The notes beneath the pieces are model-generated. The model did no database searches, was not told the DNA's origin, and saw nothing but the letters and a program-made list of their open reading frames with translations. The position numbers and the translations under genes were made by a program. 23,820 nucleotides of DNA from an uncultured Lachnospiraceae bacterium (GTDB taxonomy: Bacteria > Bacillota > Clostridia > Lachnospirales > Lachnospiraceae), in NCBI GenBank assembly GCA_910578085.1, contig CAJTPM010000046.1:1-23820 (forward strand). The letters are read 5' to 3'. Below, piece after piece: positions 1 to 6,274 of this stretch (its first letter is position 1; the number at the start of each line of letters is the position of its first letter).

Positions 1-10
1 TAACTATAAA

Positions 11-30
11 TTCCTTGATTTTTTAAGGAA
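11..30. repeat. Short inverted repeat upstream of the GTPase gene
   Basis: TTCCTT at 11-16 is mirrored by AAGGAA at 25-30 around an 8-nt T-rich loop. It lies 29 bp before the GTPase start. It may be the end of an upstream terminator or an operator; the sequence to its left is missing, so its role is undecided. Confidence 0.3.
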
Positions 31-58
31 AATCACTTGACAATATAGGGAGGAAAGA

Positions 59-2194
59 ATGAATTACTTGATTGAAAATTTTAAAAAAAATGTTGATGAG
101 GTTAGATCCTTTTTTATGAAGCAGGAGAGTGCTCCAACGGTGGAAATGTTTGGACCGACAAAAAGTACAAAATCCACTATTATGACGGAGTTATTAGAGG
201 CGGCAAGTAATATGTTGCTTGGATACAATGTGGGGGATGTGGCACAAACTACATTGGTACGTTTGGTACTGATGCTTAATAGTAGGATGGATAGCGAAGA
301 TGTAATTGTACGTTGCATTCCATATAGTGATAGAGAAACAATGTTTTTGATTTTCTTGTTAGAAATTAAGAAAGAGTTGAAACGTTTTCTGTATGAAATG
401 AGGGATGAACTGGAAGATTGCCATATAGATGAAAAGATAGTAAAGAATATTCTAAATCCAACAAATCGTAGTTATCATTGTTATGAATATGTAATTACAG
501 ATGAAAGCATTCATAGAGACTTTGTGAAGATGATGGAGAAAATCACTCAAAGTATTATAAATGCCCCCGAATTGTTAAGTGATGAAGCGGATGCAGAGTA
601 TAAAAGCAGAAGAAAGATCAATAAAGAACTTAAAAAGTCAGAAGTATATGAGGAAATTGTTGATAAGCGATTCCATAGTGATGAGAGTATAAAAGAATCA
701 TTATTTAGGTGGTACAATGATTTGGTTGATTCTCTTTTAGGCAGTTTTGTAAATGACTGGAATCATATTATTAAAGGCGAAAATGGCTGTATAGAGGCGT
801 ATATTGCTTGCGGAAAAATTTCAGAAAAAAATAGTGGTGTTATTGGGAAAATTATAAAGGGAATATATGATGAAAAAAGTGCATACTCGTTAGTATTTGA
901 CGAAGTAAATTATGTAACAGCTCCTTCAAGTAAGTTTATAGAAGCATATGATGTAAATGTGAAACAAAAGAAGCTGGGAAATACTGGAAGAAAGTTGAAG
1001 ATAAATATTATTGATACAATGGGAGTAACACAGGTATCGACTGAAAGAGATGATATTAGTAATGAAATGGAAAAAGTATTTCAACGTCCCACGGATGCAT
1101 TTTTGTTTTTATGTGCTACAAATGAATTGCCAACCACATATGATGAATGCATATCACTCTTAATGTCAAAGAGAAAGAAATACGAAAACAAAGTATTTGT
1201 AATATGTAGGACGAAAGCTGATGAGATATTGCGAAACAAGCTGATGAATCAATGGCGTAAAGATACAGGTAAAAATGAAATTGATGAGGCAAGTTATCCA
1301 AAATATTTGCAGAGTGCTTTTGAAAAATTCAGAGAAGAGCAGTTAGAATGTAATAAAGAAAAAAGAGCTGATGAATATACTATTTGCGGTGGTTTACCAA
1401 TACAGTATCTCTGTACGGCTCCGGATATGTCTAAAGATATGAGAAAAGTGTTTACAAATGGAGAGTTGGATTCTTCTAAGGTATTTTTTATATTGTTTGA
1501 TATAATGAAAGAAATTGACAAAAAATATGTTGGGAATAATGATAGAATGTGGTTATATAGTACGGATTTGAAAAATAAGCCACTTAACATCAGTTCTAGT
1601 GCGTCAGCATTAAGTACAACGATAAGTAATGCTTTAGTTACCTGTAATATGCAGCAGAAAAATCAATATACGCAATATGATAGAAATGATATTGTATATC
1701 ATTGGAACTCGGTATATTGTTTCTATAATAAGTTAAGTTGGGGAGAGGGGCATGAAACACGAGCAGCAGTATATGGTTCATTTAAGCTGTATTTGAAAAA
1801 TATGATTGAAAGTTGGATTAGAAAAATGATTCCAAAGGATGATATGTTACATGACATTGAAATATCCTATAAATATTTGGATACAGCTGGAATTGAAGAG
1901 ACGGAATTAGAGAAATTAAAGGAAACGTTTACAAGTACATTCAGAAATCTTGTTTCTTATAATTGGAATTATATATTGGGTAAAGTAGCAAAACAACTTT
2001 CCTATGATTGCCTACAGTCAGAATTAACACAGATTTTTTCAAATTGTTCCTATGATTGTGCATTTAAGAAGAGTTTACGTTTGTTCAATCAAAAATTTTC
2101 AGATGAAGAATACTGGAAAAATCATCTATTGAATTTGGTGTTACAAGAATGTGATAATATACTTCAAAAGATGTATGTGTTTGATGAAGTATAA
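59..2194 (+). CDS. Dynamin-like or other large P-loop GTPase, atypical Walker A
   Basis: The ATG follows a GGGAGG ribosome site by 5 nt. The 711-aa product shows GTPase motifs in the expected order. G1 is GPTKSTKST at residues 32-40, where the usual Gly before the Lys is Thr. A candidate switch Thr lies in AQTT near 63-66. G3 is DTMG at 319-322, after a hydrophobic strand. G4 is TKAD at 385-388, also after a strand. A G5-like CTA lies at 452-454. About 250 mostly helical residues separate the switch Thr from G3, which is unusual. The remaining C-terminal 250 residues are predicted helical, with no clear membrane segment. The gene is much more AT-rich than the recombinase or pilus genes, suggesting separate acquisition. 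A phage-defence or stress role is possible for such cargo but is only inference; the exact family is not recognised. Confidence 0.7.
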   Translation: MNYLIENFKKNVDEVRSFFMKQESAPTVEMFGPTKSTKSTIMTELLEAASNMLLGYNVGDVAQTTLVRLVLMLNSRMDSEDVIVRCIPYSDRETMFLIFLLEIKKELKRFLYEMRDELEDCHIDEKIVKNILNPTNRSYHCYEYVITDESIHRDFVKMMEKITQSIINAPELLSDEADAEYKSRRKINKELKKSEVYEEIVDKRFHSDESIKESLFRWYNDLVDSLLGSFVNDWNHIIKGENGCIEAYIACGKISEKNSGVIGKIIKGIYDEKSAYSLVFDEVNYVTAPSSKFIEAYDVNVKQKKLGNTGRKLKINIIDTMGVTQVSTERDDISNEMEKVFQRPTDAFLFLCATNELPTTYDECISLLMSKRKKYENKVFVICRTKADEILRNKLMNQWRKDTGKNEIDEASYPKYLQSAFEKFREEQLECNKEKRADEYTICGGLPIQYLCTAPDMSKDMRKVFTNGELDSSKVFFILFDIMKEIDKKYVGNNDRMWLYSTDLKNKPLNISSSASALSTTISNALVTCNMQQKNQYTQYDRNDIVYHWNSVYCFYNKLSWGEGHETRAAVYGSFKLYLKNMIESWIRKMIPKDDMLHDIEISYKYLDTAGIEETELEKLKETFTSTFRNLVSYNWNYILGKVAKQLSYDCLQSELTQIFSNCSYDCAFKKSLRLFNQKFSDEEYWKNHLLNLVLQECDNILQKMYVFDEV

Positions 2195-2198
2195 ACAG

Positions 2199-2225
2199 AC
2201 TTTACGAACTTCGAAAACGTAAAGT
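2199..2225. repeat. 8-bp inverted repeat just after the GTPase gene
   Basis: ACTTTACG at 2199-2206 pairs perfectly with CGTAAAGT at 2218-2225 across an 11-nt loop, 5 bp after the GTPase stop codon. No T-run follows directly, so it is a weak terminator or a 3' stabilising hairpin. Confidence 0.4.
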
Positions 2226-2281
2226 GAAAACATAAAGTCTTTTCGTGCAGGCTTATAAGATATTATTTAATAATGTTTTGT

Positions 2282-2313
2282 AAGGGTGTAGTCTGCAAAG
2301 AGTACACCCTTTT
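2282..2313 (+). terminator. Candidate Rho-independent terminator
   Basis: AAGGGTGTA (2282-2290) pairs perfectly with TACACCCTT (2303-2311) across a 12-nt loop and runs into a short T-stretch (2310-2313). It lies between the GTPase gene and the small downstream gene. The T-tail is short, so strength is uncertain. Confidence 0.5.
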
Positions 2314-2357
2314 GTCTGCATTGATATTGTGTCAAATTGGAAAGCGTTGGAGGAAAG

Positions 2358-2861
2358 ATGGGGCGTAAAAATACAATAGCAATGCAAAGTATATGTAATT
2401 TGTGCAAATATAAATCAATAGATATTAAAGAGTTAAAATCAAAGACGGCATTATTGTTATCGCTGTATAGAGATATATGTTGGTCGATTTGCAAAAGAAG
2501 CAAAGAGTGTCAAAATGAAGCGATTTCATTTTGCAGTAATGATGTTGATTTGGGGTTAATGTACTTATATGAGTTTTCACCTTCACCTACAAAAAGAGAG
2601 TTTAGCGAAAAGGTATATTCTATGTATCATTCGAGATATTTGATTAGTATGATGGATGATGCTTTGTTAAAACTGAAGGAGTACCCTAAAAATGGAGAAT
2701 TATATTATTTGATTGTAAAATTATGCTATATGGATAAAACAATGCTATCACAAGATGAAATAATATGTAGATTGCCAGAGATGGATAGAAGTACATATTA
2801 TGATCATAAGAGTGAGGCGATACTGTTATATGGCATTTGTTTATGGGGGAACGATAACTAA
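2358..2861 (+). CDS. Small Cys-rich protein with ArpU-like C-terminal helix-turn-helix
   Basis: I place the start at ATG 2358 because GGAGGA (2349-2354) sits just upstream; an in-frame TTG at 2337 has no such site. The 167-aa product ends with a segment containing DRSTYYDHKSEAILLYG and then LWG. This resembles the C-terminal sigma-region-4-like HTH of ArpU/RinA-type phage regulators, where a Ser-x-x-Tyr-Tyr recognition helix is followed by an acidic-hydrophobic helix and Leu-Trp-Gly. The N-terminal half holds several Cys residues (CNLC, and Cys at spacings 4 and 6 further on) that could bind a metal, but no full zinc-finger pattern is convincing. It is as AT-rich as the GTPase gene and lies 163 bp after it, so the two may be one cargo unit. 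Function as a transcription regulator is inferred. Confidence 0.55.
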   Translation: MGRKNTIAMQSICNLCKYKSIDIKELKSKTALLLSLYRDICWSICKRSKECQNEAISFCSNDVDLGLMYLYEFSPSPTKREFSEKVYSMYHSRYLISMMDDALLKLKEYPKNGELYYLIVKLCYMDKTMLSQDEIICRLPEMDRSTYYDHKSEAILLYGICLWGNDN

Positions 2862-2871
2862 AAATATTTTT

Positions 2872-2921
2872 GGACACCGTGCCTTTTATTCGGCTTATAG
2901 GTAAGAGGTAAATTCTCTTAC
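2872..2921 (+). promoter_or_regulatory. Leader element copy 1 (box plus hairpin) upstream of the SpoVG-domain gene
   Basis: GGACACC at 2872-2878 is followed, without gaps relative to a second copy at 5838-5891, by TGC and later TTCGGCTTATA. Both copies then carry a hairpin starting at the same offset. Here the stem is GTAAGAG (2901-2907) with CTCTTAC (2915-2921). The stem bases differ between the copies at three positions but pairing is kept. The element ends about 47 bp before the SpoVG-domain start, so it probably acts in that gene's promoter or 5' leader. Confidence 0.5.
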
Positions 2922-2967
2922 AAAAAATATGTTGAAACAGTGTAAGCTGTTAGAAAGGCAGGAAAAG

Positions 2968-3708
2968 ATGGAAGTAGTAGTAAAAACGAATCCTTATGCA
3001 AATCAGGAAAGCGGAAAGATGGGAGTAGCGAATGTTACATTTGGAGATGTGTTCAAGGCAAGGAGCATGAACATTATTAAGGGCAGGGATAATGAGCTGT
3101 TTGTATCTATGCCGAGCTATCCCACCCGGAAAGTAGACGAAAATGAACGCCCTATCTTTCAGGATTATTGCCATCCGGTTACAAAAGAGTTCCGGGAGCA
3201 GCTGTATGGTGCAATTTTGGAGAGTTTTGGAACCGGTCAGGATGTAAAATTTGATACCGGAAGTGGAAGGGATACTCCAGAGGTGGAAATCACGGCAGTA
3301 CCGATTGAAGGGGACAGTGCAACAAAGGCACTTGCAAGAATCTGTCTGGATGGAGGTTTTGTGGTCAATAATATTTCCATTAAGGAAAATAAGGATGGGG
3401 AGCTGTTTGTATCCATGCCGAGCATCAAGACCACATTAACAGATGGGTATGGCAATCCGGAGTACCGTGATGTATGTTATCCGATCACAAAAAAGTTCAG
3501 GGAACAGCTTAATGAAAATATCATCAGCACCTACCGTCAGGCAAAGGACATTGCTATGGATGCCGCAGATGAAAGGGCAGAGAAAAAGCCGCAGAGAAAT
3601 ACGGAAAAAGCATCTGTGAGAGGAAAGATTAAGACCGGTCAGGAAAAAGCTGCAAACGCTCCGGAAACAAAGCCGCCTGATAAGGCAAAGGGAGAACCGG
3701 AACGGTAA
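2968..3708 (+). CDS. Double SpoVG-domain protein
   Basis: I take ATG 2968, preceded by AGGA, over ATG 2929, which has no ribosome site. The 246-aa product contains two copies of a SpoVG-like fold. Each has a strand with INI or NISI-type sequence, then ELFVSMP, then a Tyr/Cys-Pro segment and TKxFREQL. The copies cover roughly residues 20-95 and 120-190. The last 50 residues are Lys/Glu/Pro-rich and probably disordered. SpoVG proteins are small nucleic-acid-binding regulators; single-domain versions are about 85-100 aa, so this is a tandem duplication with a tail. SpoVG-family proteins recur on integrative elements of clostridia. Its target here is unknown. The strong terminator at 3803-3853 closes the unit. 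Confidence 0.8.
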   Translation: MEVVVKTNPYANQESGKMGVANVTFGDVFKARSMNIIKGRDNELFVSMPSYPTRKVDENERPIFQDYCHPVTKEFREQLYGAILESFGTGQDVKFDTGSGRDTPEVEITAVPIEGDSATKALARICLDGGFVVNNISIKENKDGELFVSMPSIKTTLTDGYGNPEYRDVCYPITKKFREQLNENIISTYRQAKDIAMDAADERAEKKPQRNTEKASVRGKIKTGQEKAANAPETKPPDKAKGEPER

Positions 3709-3802
3709 ACAATGTATTGCGTTTGGTCTTGGGTAATATATCACAACATAAATTGCAGCCGGCAGCACCTTTTTAATAAAGGGCTTGATTAGCCATAAAA
3801 AT

Positions 3803-3853
3803 AAAAAATCCGGCTTGTCAAGTTGCGTTTCCACTTGATAAGTTGGATTTTTT
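3803..3853 (+). terminator. Strong Rho-independent terminator after the SpoVG gene
   Basis: A 21-bp stem (3803-3823 with 3833-3853) has a 9-nt loop. Its three non-Watson-Crick positions are all G-U wobbles. It begins with six A and ends with six T, so it could terminate transcription from both strands. Confidence 0.85.
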
Positions 3854-3948
3854 GTTTTATCAGTTTACGGATGAAACATTATATCCGTATGAAAAAATAA
3901 AGATGAAGAATATCATAAAGAATGATTCCCTCATCCTGATTGTTTTCG

Positions 3949-4257
3949 CTATCGTTTTAGGTTTTTGATGATGGCTTTTACGTTTTGGAAGTTCTCATGG
4001 TCCAGAGCTTTTAAGTCCGCTAGGGCTTCTTGGTACTGTACAGGATGGCTGTTGCCCTCGTCAAAAAATTCAGATGGCGTAACATTCAGATATTCACAGA
4101 TATAAAAGAACACCTGCATGGAAGGAAAGCCCTTTCGATTTTCAAGGGAGTTAATATAACCGGCACTCTGACCGATTGACAGGCTCATATCCCTTGCAGA
4201 TACGCCTTTTTCTGTACGGAGCTGTACTAATCGCTGGTAAAATAATTCTTCAAACAT
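3949..4257 (-). CDS. Cro/C1-type (Xre) HTH transcriptional regulator
   Basis: The ATG at 4257 is preceded on the minus strand by AAAGGGGTG at good spacing; the longer upstream reading is out of keeping with the family. The 102-aa product has a Xre-type HTH in the first 65 residues. Helices around ARDMSLSIGQSAGYINSLEN match the canonical helix 2, turn and recognition helix 3, and the sequence continues into EYLNVTPSEFFDE. A short helical tail follows. It is cytoplasmic, binds DNA as a likely dimer, and is divergent from the lipoprotein gene. A palindromic AAATATC/GATATTT site lies between them and could be its operator. Confidence 0.85.
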   Translation of the reverse strand: MFEELFYQRLVQLRTEKGVSARDMSLSIGQSAGYINSLENRKGFPSMQVFFYICEYLNVTPSEFFDEGNSHPVQYQEALADLKALDHENFQNVKAIIKNLKR

Positions 4258-4309
4258 ATTACACCCCTTTTTGGTTGCTTTATATGATTGTATCCTACAC
4301 ATTTGCATA

Positions 4310-4334
4310 AAATATCTTGTTAAAACAGATATTT
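4310..4334. promoter_or_regulatory. Candidate operator between the Xre regulator and lipoprotein genes
   Basis: AAATATC (4310-4316) and GATATTT (4328-4334) form an inverted repeat with an 11-nt spacer. It ends 3 bp before the -35 box of the lipoprotein promoter, a usual place for a regulator to act. Binding by the adjacent Xre protein is inferred. Confidence 0.45.
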
Positions 4335-4337
4335 GAA

Positions 4338-4366
4338 TTGACCTATCAGATTGTAGTAGATATAAT
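4338..4366 (+). promoter_or_regulatory. Sigma-A promoter of the lipoprotein gene
   Basis: TTGACC (4338-4343), a 17-bp spacer and a perfect TATAAT (4361-4366) lie 46 bp upstream of the lipoprotein start. Confidence 0.75.
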
Positions 4367-4412
4367 TTTGGTAACAAAGGAAATAACAGGATAGAGGGGG
4401 CGGGGGACAAAG

Positions 4413-5120
4413 ATGTATATTGCGGGAAATAAACAATGGAGAATGCTTTTGGAAGTGGCGTTATGTACAGTTTTGTTATCCGGCTGTGCAGCTCCAACGG
4501 AAAAGAAGGAGGGAAGTACAGCAGAGATTAAGCAGAGAGAGGAAACAGAAAAACCACAGTACGTATCAGATACACTTCCGAAGGACTGTCAGCTGTGTGG
4601 GAATGGAAAAGAAATGACATTATTCTCGTTATACGAGGGGGAAGACAACGTGGGGATTATCAGCTTAAACAGCTTTGAGATTTCCCATATAGGGATTAAC
4701 CGTTATGATGATTGCGGAAATATGATAGAAGAAGCGTCTGGAGGTATGTCAAGTACAATGAGCAGATGCGGACGGGAAGGCTTTTCCAGTTGGATTACAG
4801 AAAACAGCAATCGTGGATACGCCAGTGGTTTAGTGACCTTTTATCAGGATGAACAGCTGGATCTGGATAAGGCAGCATCCTTTCTTTGTACGGAATGCCT
4901 GAATGACATTTTGGAGGATTGCTGGGATGATGATTATTTTGGCGTTGGGGTTATTGATTTTTCCGCCGGACGGATTAAGTTGTTTGCTGAAAGCATGAGG
5001 GCATTCAGCTTGGGGGATTTTTATGTATCCTGTGAACTTAGGGAACAAAGAGAGAATGAGGAAAGCAGAAGCATGAGCTTACTTATCTTTTATTGCCCGG
5101 AACGATACCCGGAGAAATGA
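4413..5120 (+). CDS. Putative lipoprotein, unknown function
   Basis: The 235-aa product begins with a short basic stretch, a hydrophobic core and LLSGC at about residue 25, a lipobox for lipidation and membrane anchoring outside the cell. A Lys/Glu-rich linker follows, then a folded domain from about residue 45. That domain has many acidic residues and a few Cys (CQLC, CGR, C near ECLND and YVSCEL). I do not recognise the family. The start is preceded by a G-rich ribosome site and by a consensus promoter, so the gene is independently transcribed and probably regulated by the divergent Xre protein. Lipoproteins next to Xre genes on mobile elements may act in cell-surface exclusion or sensing; there is no direct evidence for that here. 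Confidence 0.7.
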   Translation: MYIAGNKQWRMLLEVALCTVLLSGCAAPTEKKEGSTAEIKQREETEKPQYVSDTLPKDCQLCGNGKEMTLFSLYEGEDNVGIISLNSFEISHIGINRYDDCGNMIEEASGGMSSTMSRCGREGFSSWITENSNRGYASGLVTFYQDEQLDLDKAASFLCTECLNDILEDCWDDDYFGVGVIDFSAGRIKLFAESMRAFSLGDFYVSCELREQRENEESRSMSLLIFYCPERYPEK

Positions 5121-5189
5121 TAAGTTATGATGGTTGATTTTCGGCAGTAGAAAAGTGTTTTATGTTACGGTAAGACTGCATTAGTGGAG

Positions 5190-5312
5190 ATGTCCGGCAT
5201 AGGACGGTTTAATGTGGCTGCTGGTCTTAAATGTTGTGAAGAAAGTATGGCGTATTTGAAACCATTGTGTATTGCAACAATACTGATAGTGAAAAAGAAA
5301 GGGAAAAGATAA
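5190..5312 (+). CDS. Possible 40-aa small ORF upstream of the 89-aa gene
   Basis: An ATG-initiated frame from 5190 encodes 40 residues, with a hydrophobic CIATILIV run and a basic Lys/Arg tail, and stops 2 nt before the next gene. The upstream GGAG abuts the ATG too closely for good initiation; an internal ATG further in follows GAAGAAAG. It could be a leader peptide coupled to the next gene or chance. Confidence 0.2.
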   Translation: MSGIGRFNVAAGLKCCEESMAYLKPLCIATILIVKKKGKR

Positions 5313-5314
5313 CT

Positions 5315-5584
5315 ATGTTATTGACGGATATTTTAGTAAAGGATGTAGAACATTGTAATGAGGCAGTGAGGGAGGATGAAAAATTAAGGGATATTGAGGC
5401 AGGGTTTTATACGTTGGGAGAGGGGATAGATAAAGAGGTATTCTTGCAAATGGAATCCATATTTGTGGGATACTGTGCAAGGCTGACAAGAATTGCTTAT
5501 TTGCAGGGGCTGAAGGATTTTCAGGAATTGCATCTTATACTGAAGGAGGACACGGTAGATATTCTGGCACAGCAGATAGGTTGA
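5315..5584 (+). CDS. Small helical protein of unknown function
   Basis: I place the start at ATG 5315, with AGGGA about 11 nt upstream; an in-frame GTG at 5267 has no ribosome site. The 89-aa product is acidic and appears all-helical. Conserved-looking features are an acidic N-terminal helix with a His-Cys, a central FYTLGEGIDKEVF segment, and an aromatic C-terminal helix with RIAYLQGLKDF. It resembles small uncharacterised proteins found on clostridial mobile elements, but I cannot name a family with confidence. It is followed immediately by the perfect hairpin at 5597-5645. Confidence 0.6.
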   Translation: MLLTDILVKDVEHCNEAVREDEKLRDIEAGFYTLGEGIDKEVFLQMESIFVGYCARLTRIAYLQGLKDFQELHLILKEDTVDILAQQIG

Positions 5585-5596
5585 GAACACCATCAG

Positions 5597-5645
5597 ATTT
5601 GCGGAAAAAGTTGTGTTGTTTTTTAACACAACTTTTTCCGCAAAT
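5597..5645. repeat. 21-bp perfect inverted repeat with 7-nt loop
   Basis: Arms 5597-5617 and 5625-5645 are perfectly complementary around GTTTTTT, 12 bp after the small helical gene. The inner stem carries AAAAAG and CTTTTT, so RNA from either strand would form a very stable hairpin; a bidirectional terminator is one reading. No T-tract follows the stem, so it may have another role. Confidence 0.75.
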
Positions 5646-5654
5646 GCACAGGGG

Positions 5655-5713
5655 TATGGGGGAGTAGCCCCCATAAAATCGGGTATGGCAAACGGTTACG
5701 CTGTCCGGCAGCG
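5655..5713. other. Hairpin cluster resembling a transfer origin (oriT)
   Basis: TATGGGGG (5655-5662) pairs with CCCCCATA (5668-5675) around AGTAG. CGCTG (5699-5703) pairs with CAGCG (5709-5713) around TCCGG. GGGTATGG occurs twice, at 5653-5660 and 5681-5688. GC-rich hairpins next to direct repeats in a gene-free stretch of an integrative element are typical of relaxase recognition regions. No relaxase gene lies in the window, so this is a hypothesis; a remnant origin mobilised in trans is possible. Confidence 0.3.
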
Positions 5714-5766
5714 GAAGGGGTGGGGCAGAGAACTATAAAGAAATAGGATACTGAGGATAAAACAGG

Positions 5767-5798
5767 GCATATGGATGATAAATCTGTATGCTTTTTTT
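5767..5798 (+). terminator. Rho-independent terminator
   Basis: GCATATGGAT (5767-5776) pairs with ATCTGTATGC (5782-5791), including two G-U wobbles, across a 5-nt loop and is followed directly by seven T. It separates the oriT-like hairpins from the leader element and structured RNA downstream. Confidence 0.8.
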
Positions 5799-5837
5799 CA
5801 TGCAAAAAATTAGAGGAAAATTTTTTGAAAAAGTTTC

Positions 5838-5891
5838 GGACACCATGCAGGATTTTCGGCTTATATGTGAAGGGGTTATAAACCGCTTCAT
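5838..5891 (+). promoter_or_regulatory. Leader element copy 2 (box plus hairpin) upstream of the structured RNA
   Basis: GGACACC at 5838-5844 is followed, in an ungapped match to copy 1 (2872-2921), by TGC and TTTCGGCTTATA. A hairpin at 5867-5891 begins at the same offset as in copy 1. It has one internal G-G mismatch, but three stem pairs differ from copy 1 with pairing preserved. It lies 15 bp before the long helix of the candidate structured RNA. Confidence 0.5.
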
Positions 5892-5906
5892 AGCAGCTTG
5901 AAAACT

Positions 5907-6136
5907 GAATACACGGAAAATCAGTTACTACCCCTATTGTGATAGCAGGTAAGACCTACGCCTTGTGCGAGATTAGGCAACTTGAAACAGTCCTATTGGT
6001 ACGGACTGTCTGCGATTATACACGATAGGCATAATGATACTTTTGCAGAAGTGCAACTTGGTGAGAACCACGGAGAGGCTAATTACCTATGACATTCAAA
6101 GACCTACACGGATGGGCTGATTTTTTCCCTGTATTC
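5907..6136 (+). ncRNA. Candidate large structured RNA, unknown family
   Basis: The stretch has no convincing ORF across most of its length but contains nested complementarity. A closing helix joins 5907-5924 (GAATACA, GG, AAAA, TCAG) with 6117-6136 (CTGA, TTTT, CC, TGTATTC), with one C-C mismatch and two bulged T. Inside are AGGT/ACCT, GCCT/AGGC, a 7-bp ACAGTCC/GGACTGT hairpin, ATTAT/ATAAT and TTGCA/TGCAA. A hairpin at 6133-6151 (ATTCGTT/AACGAAT) overlaps the 3' closing strand and would compete with it, which is the kind of switch seen in riboswitches. I could not match it to a family I know. Folding was judged by eye. Confidence 0.45.
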
Positions 6137-6178
6137 GTTTATGGAACGAATGCGGTCAGGGGTGCGTGGCAAATATGA
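6089..6178 (+). CDS. Possible 29-aa micro-ORF
   Basis: ATG 6089 follows GGAGAGG by about 10 nt and encodes 29 aromatic-rich residues (including HGWADFFPVFVYGTN). Its stop overlaps the start of a second micro-ORF by ATGA. It lies across the 3' half of the structured RNA. It could be a leader peptide or an artefact of the RNA sequence. Confidence 0.25.
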   Translation: MTFKDLHGWADFFPVFVYGTNAVRGAWQI

Positions 6179-6261
6179 CGAACAAAATTATGAACATTAT
6201 TCTGTTTAACAGTAAAAACGATGTAGCGGAGCAGTTTTTAGTGTCTTGCTCCGCTATATAA
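6175..6261 (+). CDS. Possible 28-aa micro-ORF, overlapping the previous one
   Basis: ATG 6175 overlaps the stop of the upstream micro-ORF in an ATGA. It encodes 28 residues and has no ribosome site of its own, so it would depend on translational coupling. Most of it lies inside the large nested hairpin at 6205-6274, which argues against a coding role. Confidence 0.15.
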   Translation: MTNKIMNIILFNSKNDVAEQFLVSCSAI

Positions 6262-6274
6262 TTTTGCTGTTAAA
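6205..6274. terminator. Nested long hairpin, probable bidirectional terminator
   Basis: The outer arms (6205-6217 and 6262-6274) match at 12 of 13 positions. The inner arms TAGCGGAGCA (6224-6233) and TGCTCCGCTA (6247-6256) match perfectly. It sits between the rightward structured-RNA region and the end of the leftward HTH gene, whose stop codon lies in the outer arm, so it can end transcription from both sides. Confidence 0.65.

Noticed and set aside
37..42. TTGACA just upstream of the GTPase gene as a -35 promoter box
   Set aside because: Only 16 bp separate it from the start codon and the ribosome site lies in between, so there is no room for a -10 box and leader.
2872..2906. TTGGAC with TTATAG at 19-bp spacing as a MerR-type promoter
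   Set aside because: The spacing fits and recurs in copy 2, but the boxes are poor and no MerR-type gene is present; it is kept only as an unassigned leader element.
4257..4497. N-terminal extension of the Xre gene to 4497
   Set aside because: The extra 80 residues overlap the divergent promoter and lipoprotein start, while ATG 4257 has a good ribosome site and matches the family length.
5655..5675. GC hairpin as an ordinary terminator
   Set aside because: No T-tract follows and a better terminator with seven T lies 92 bp downstream.
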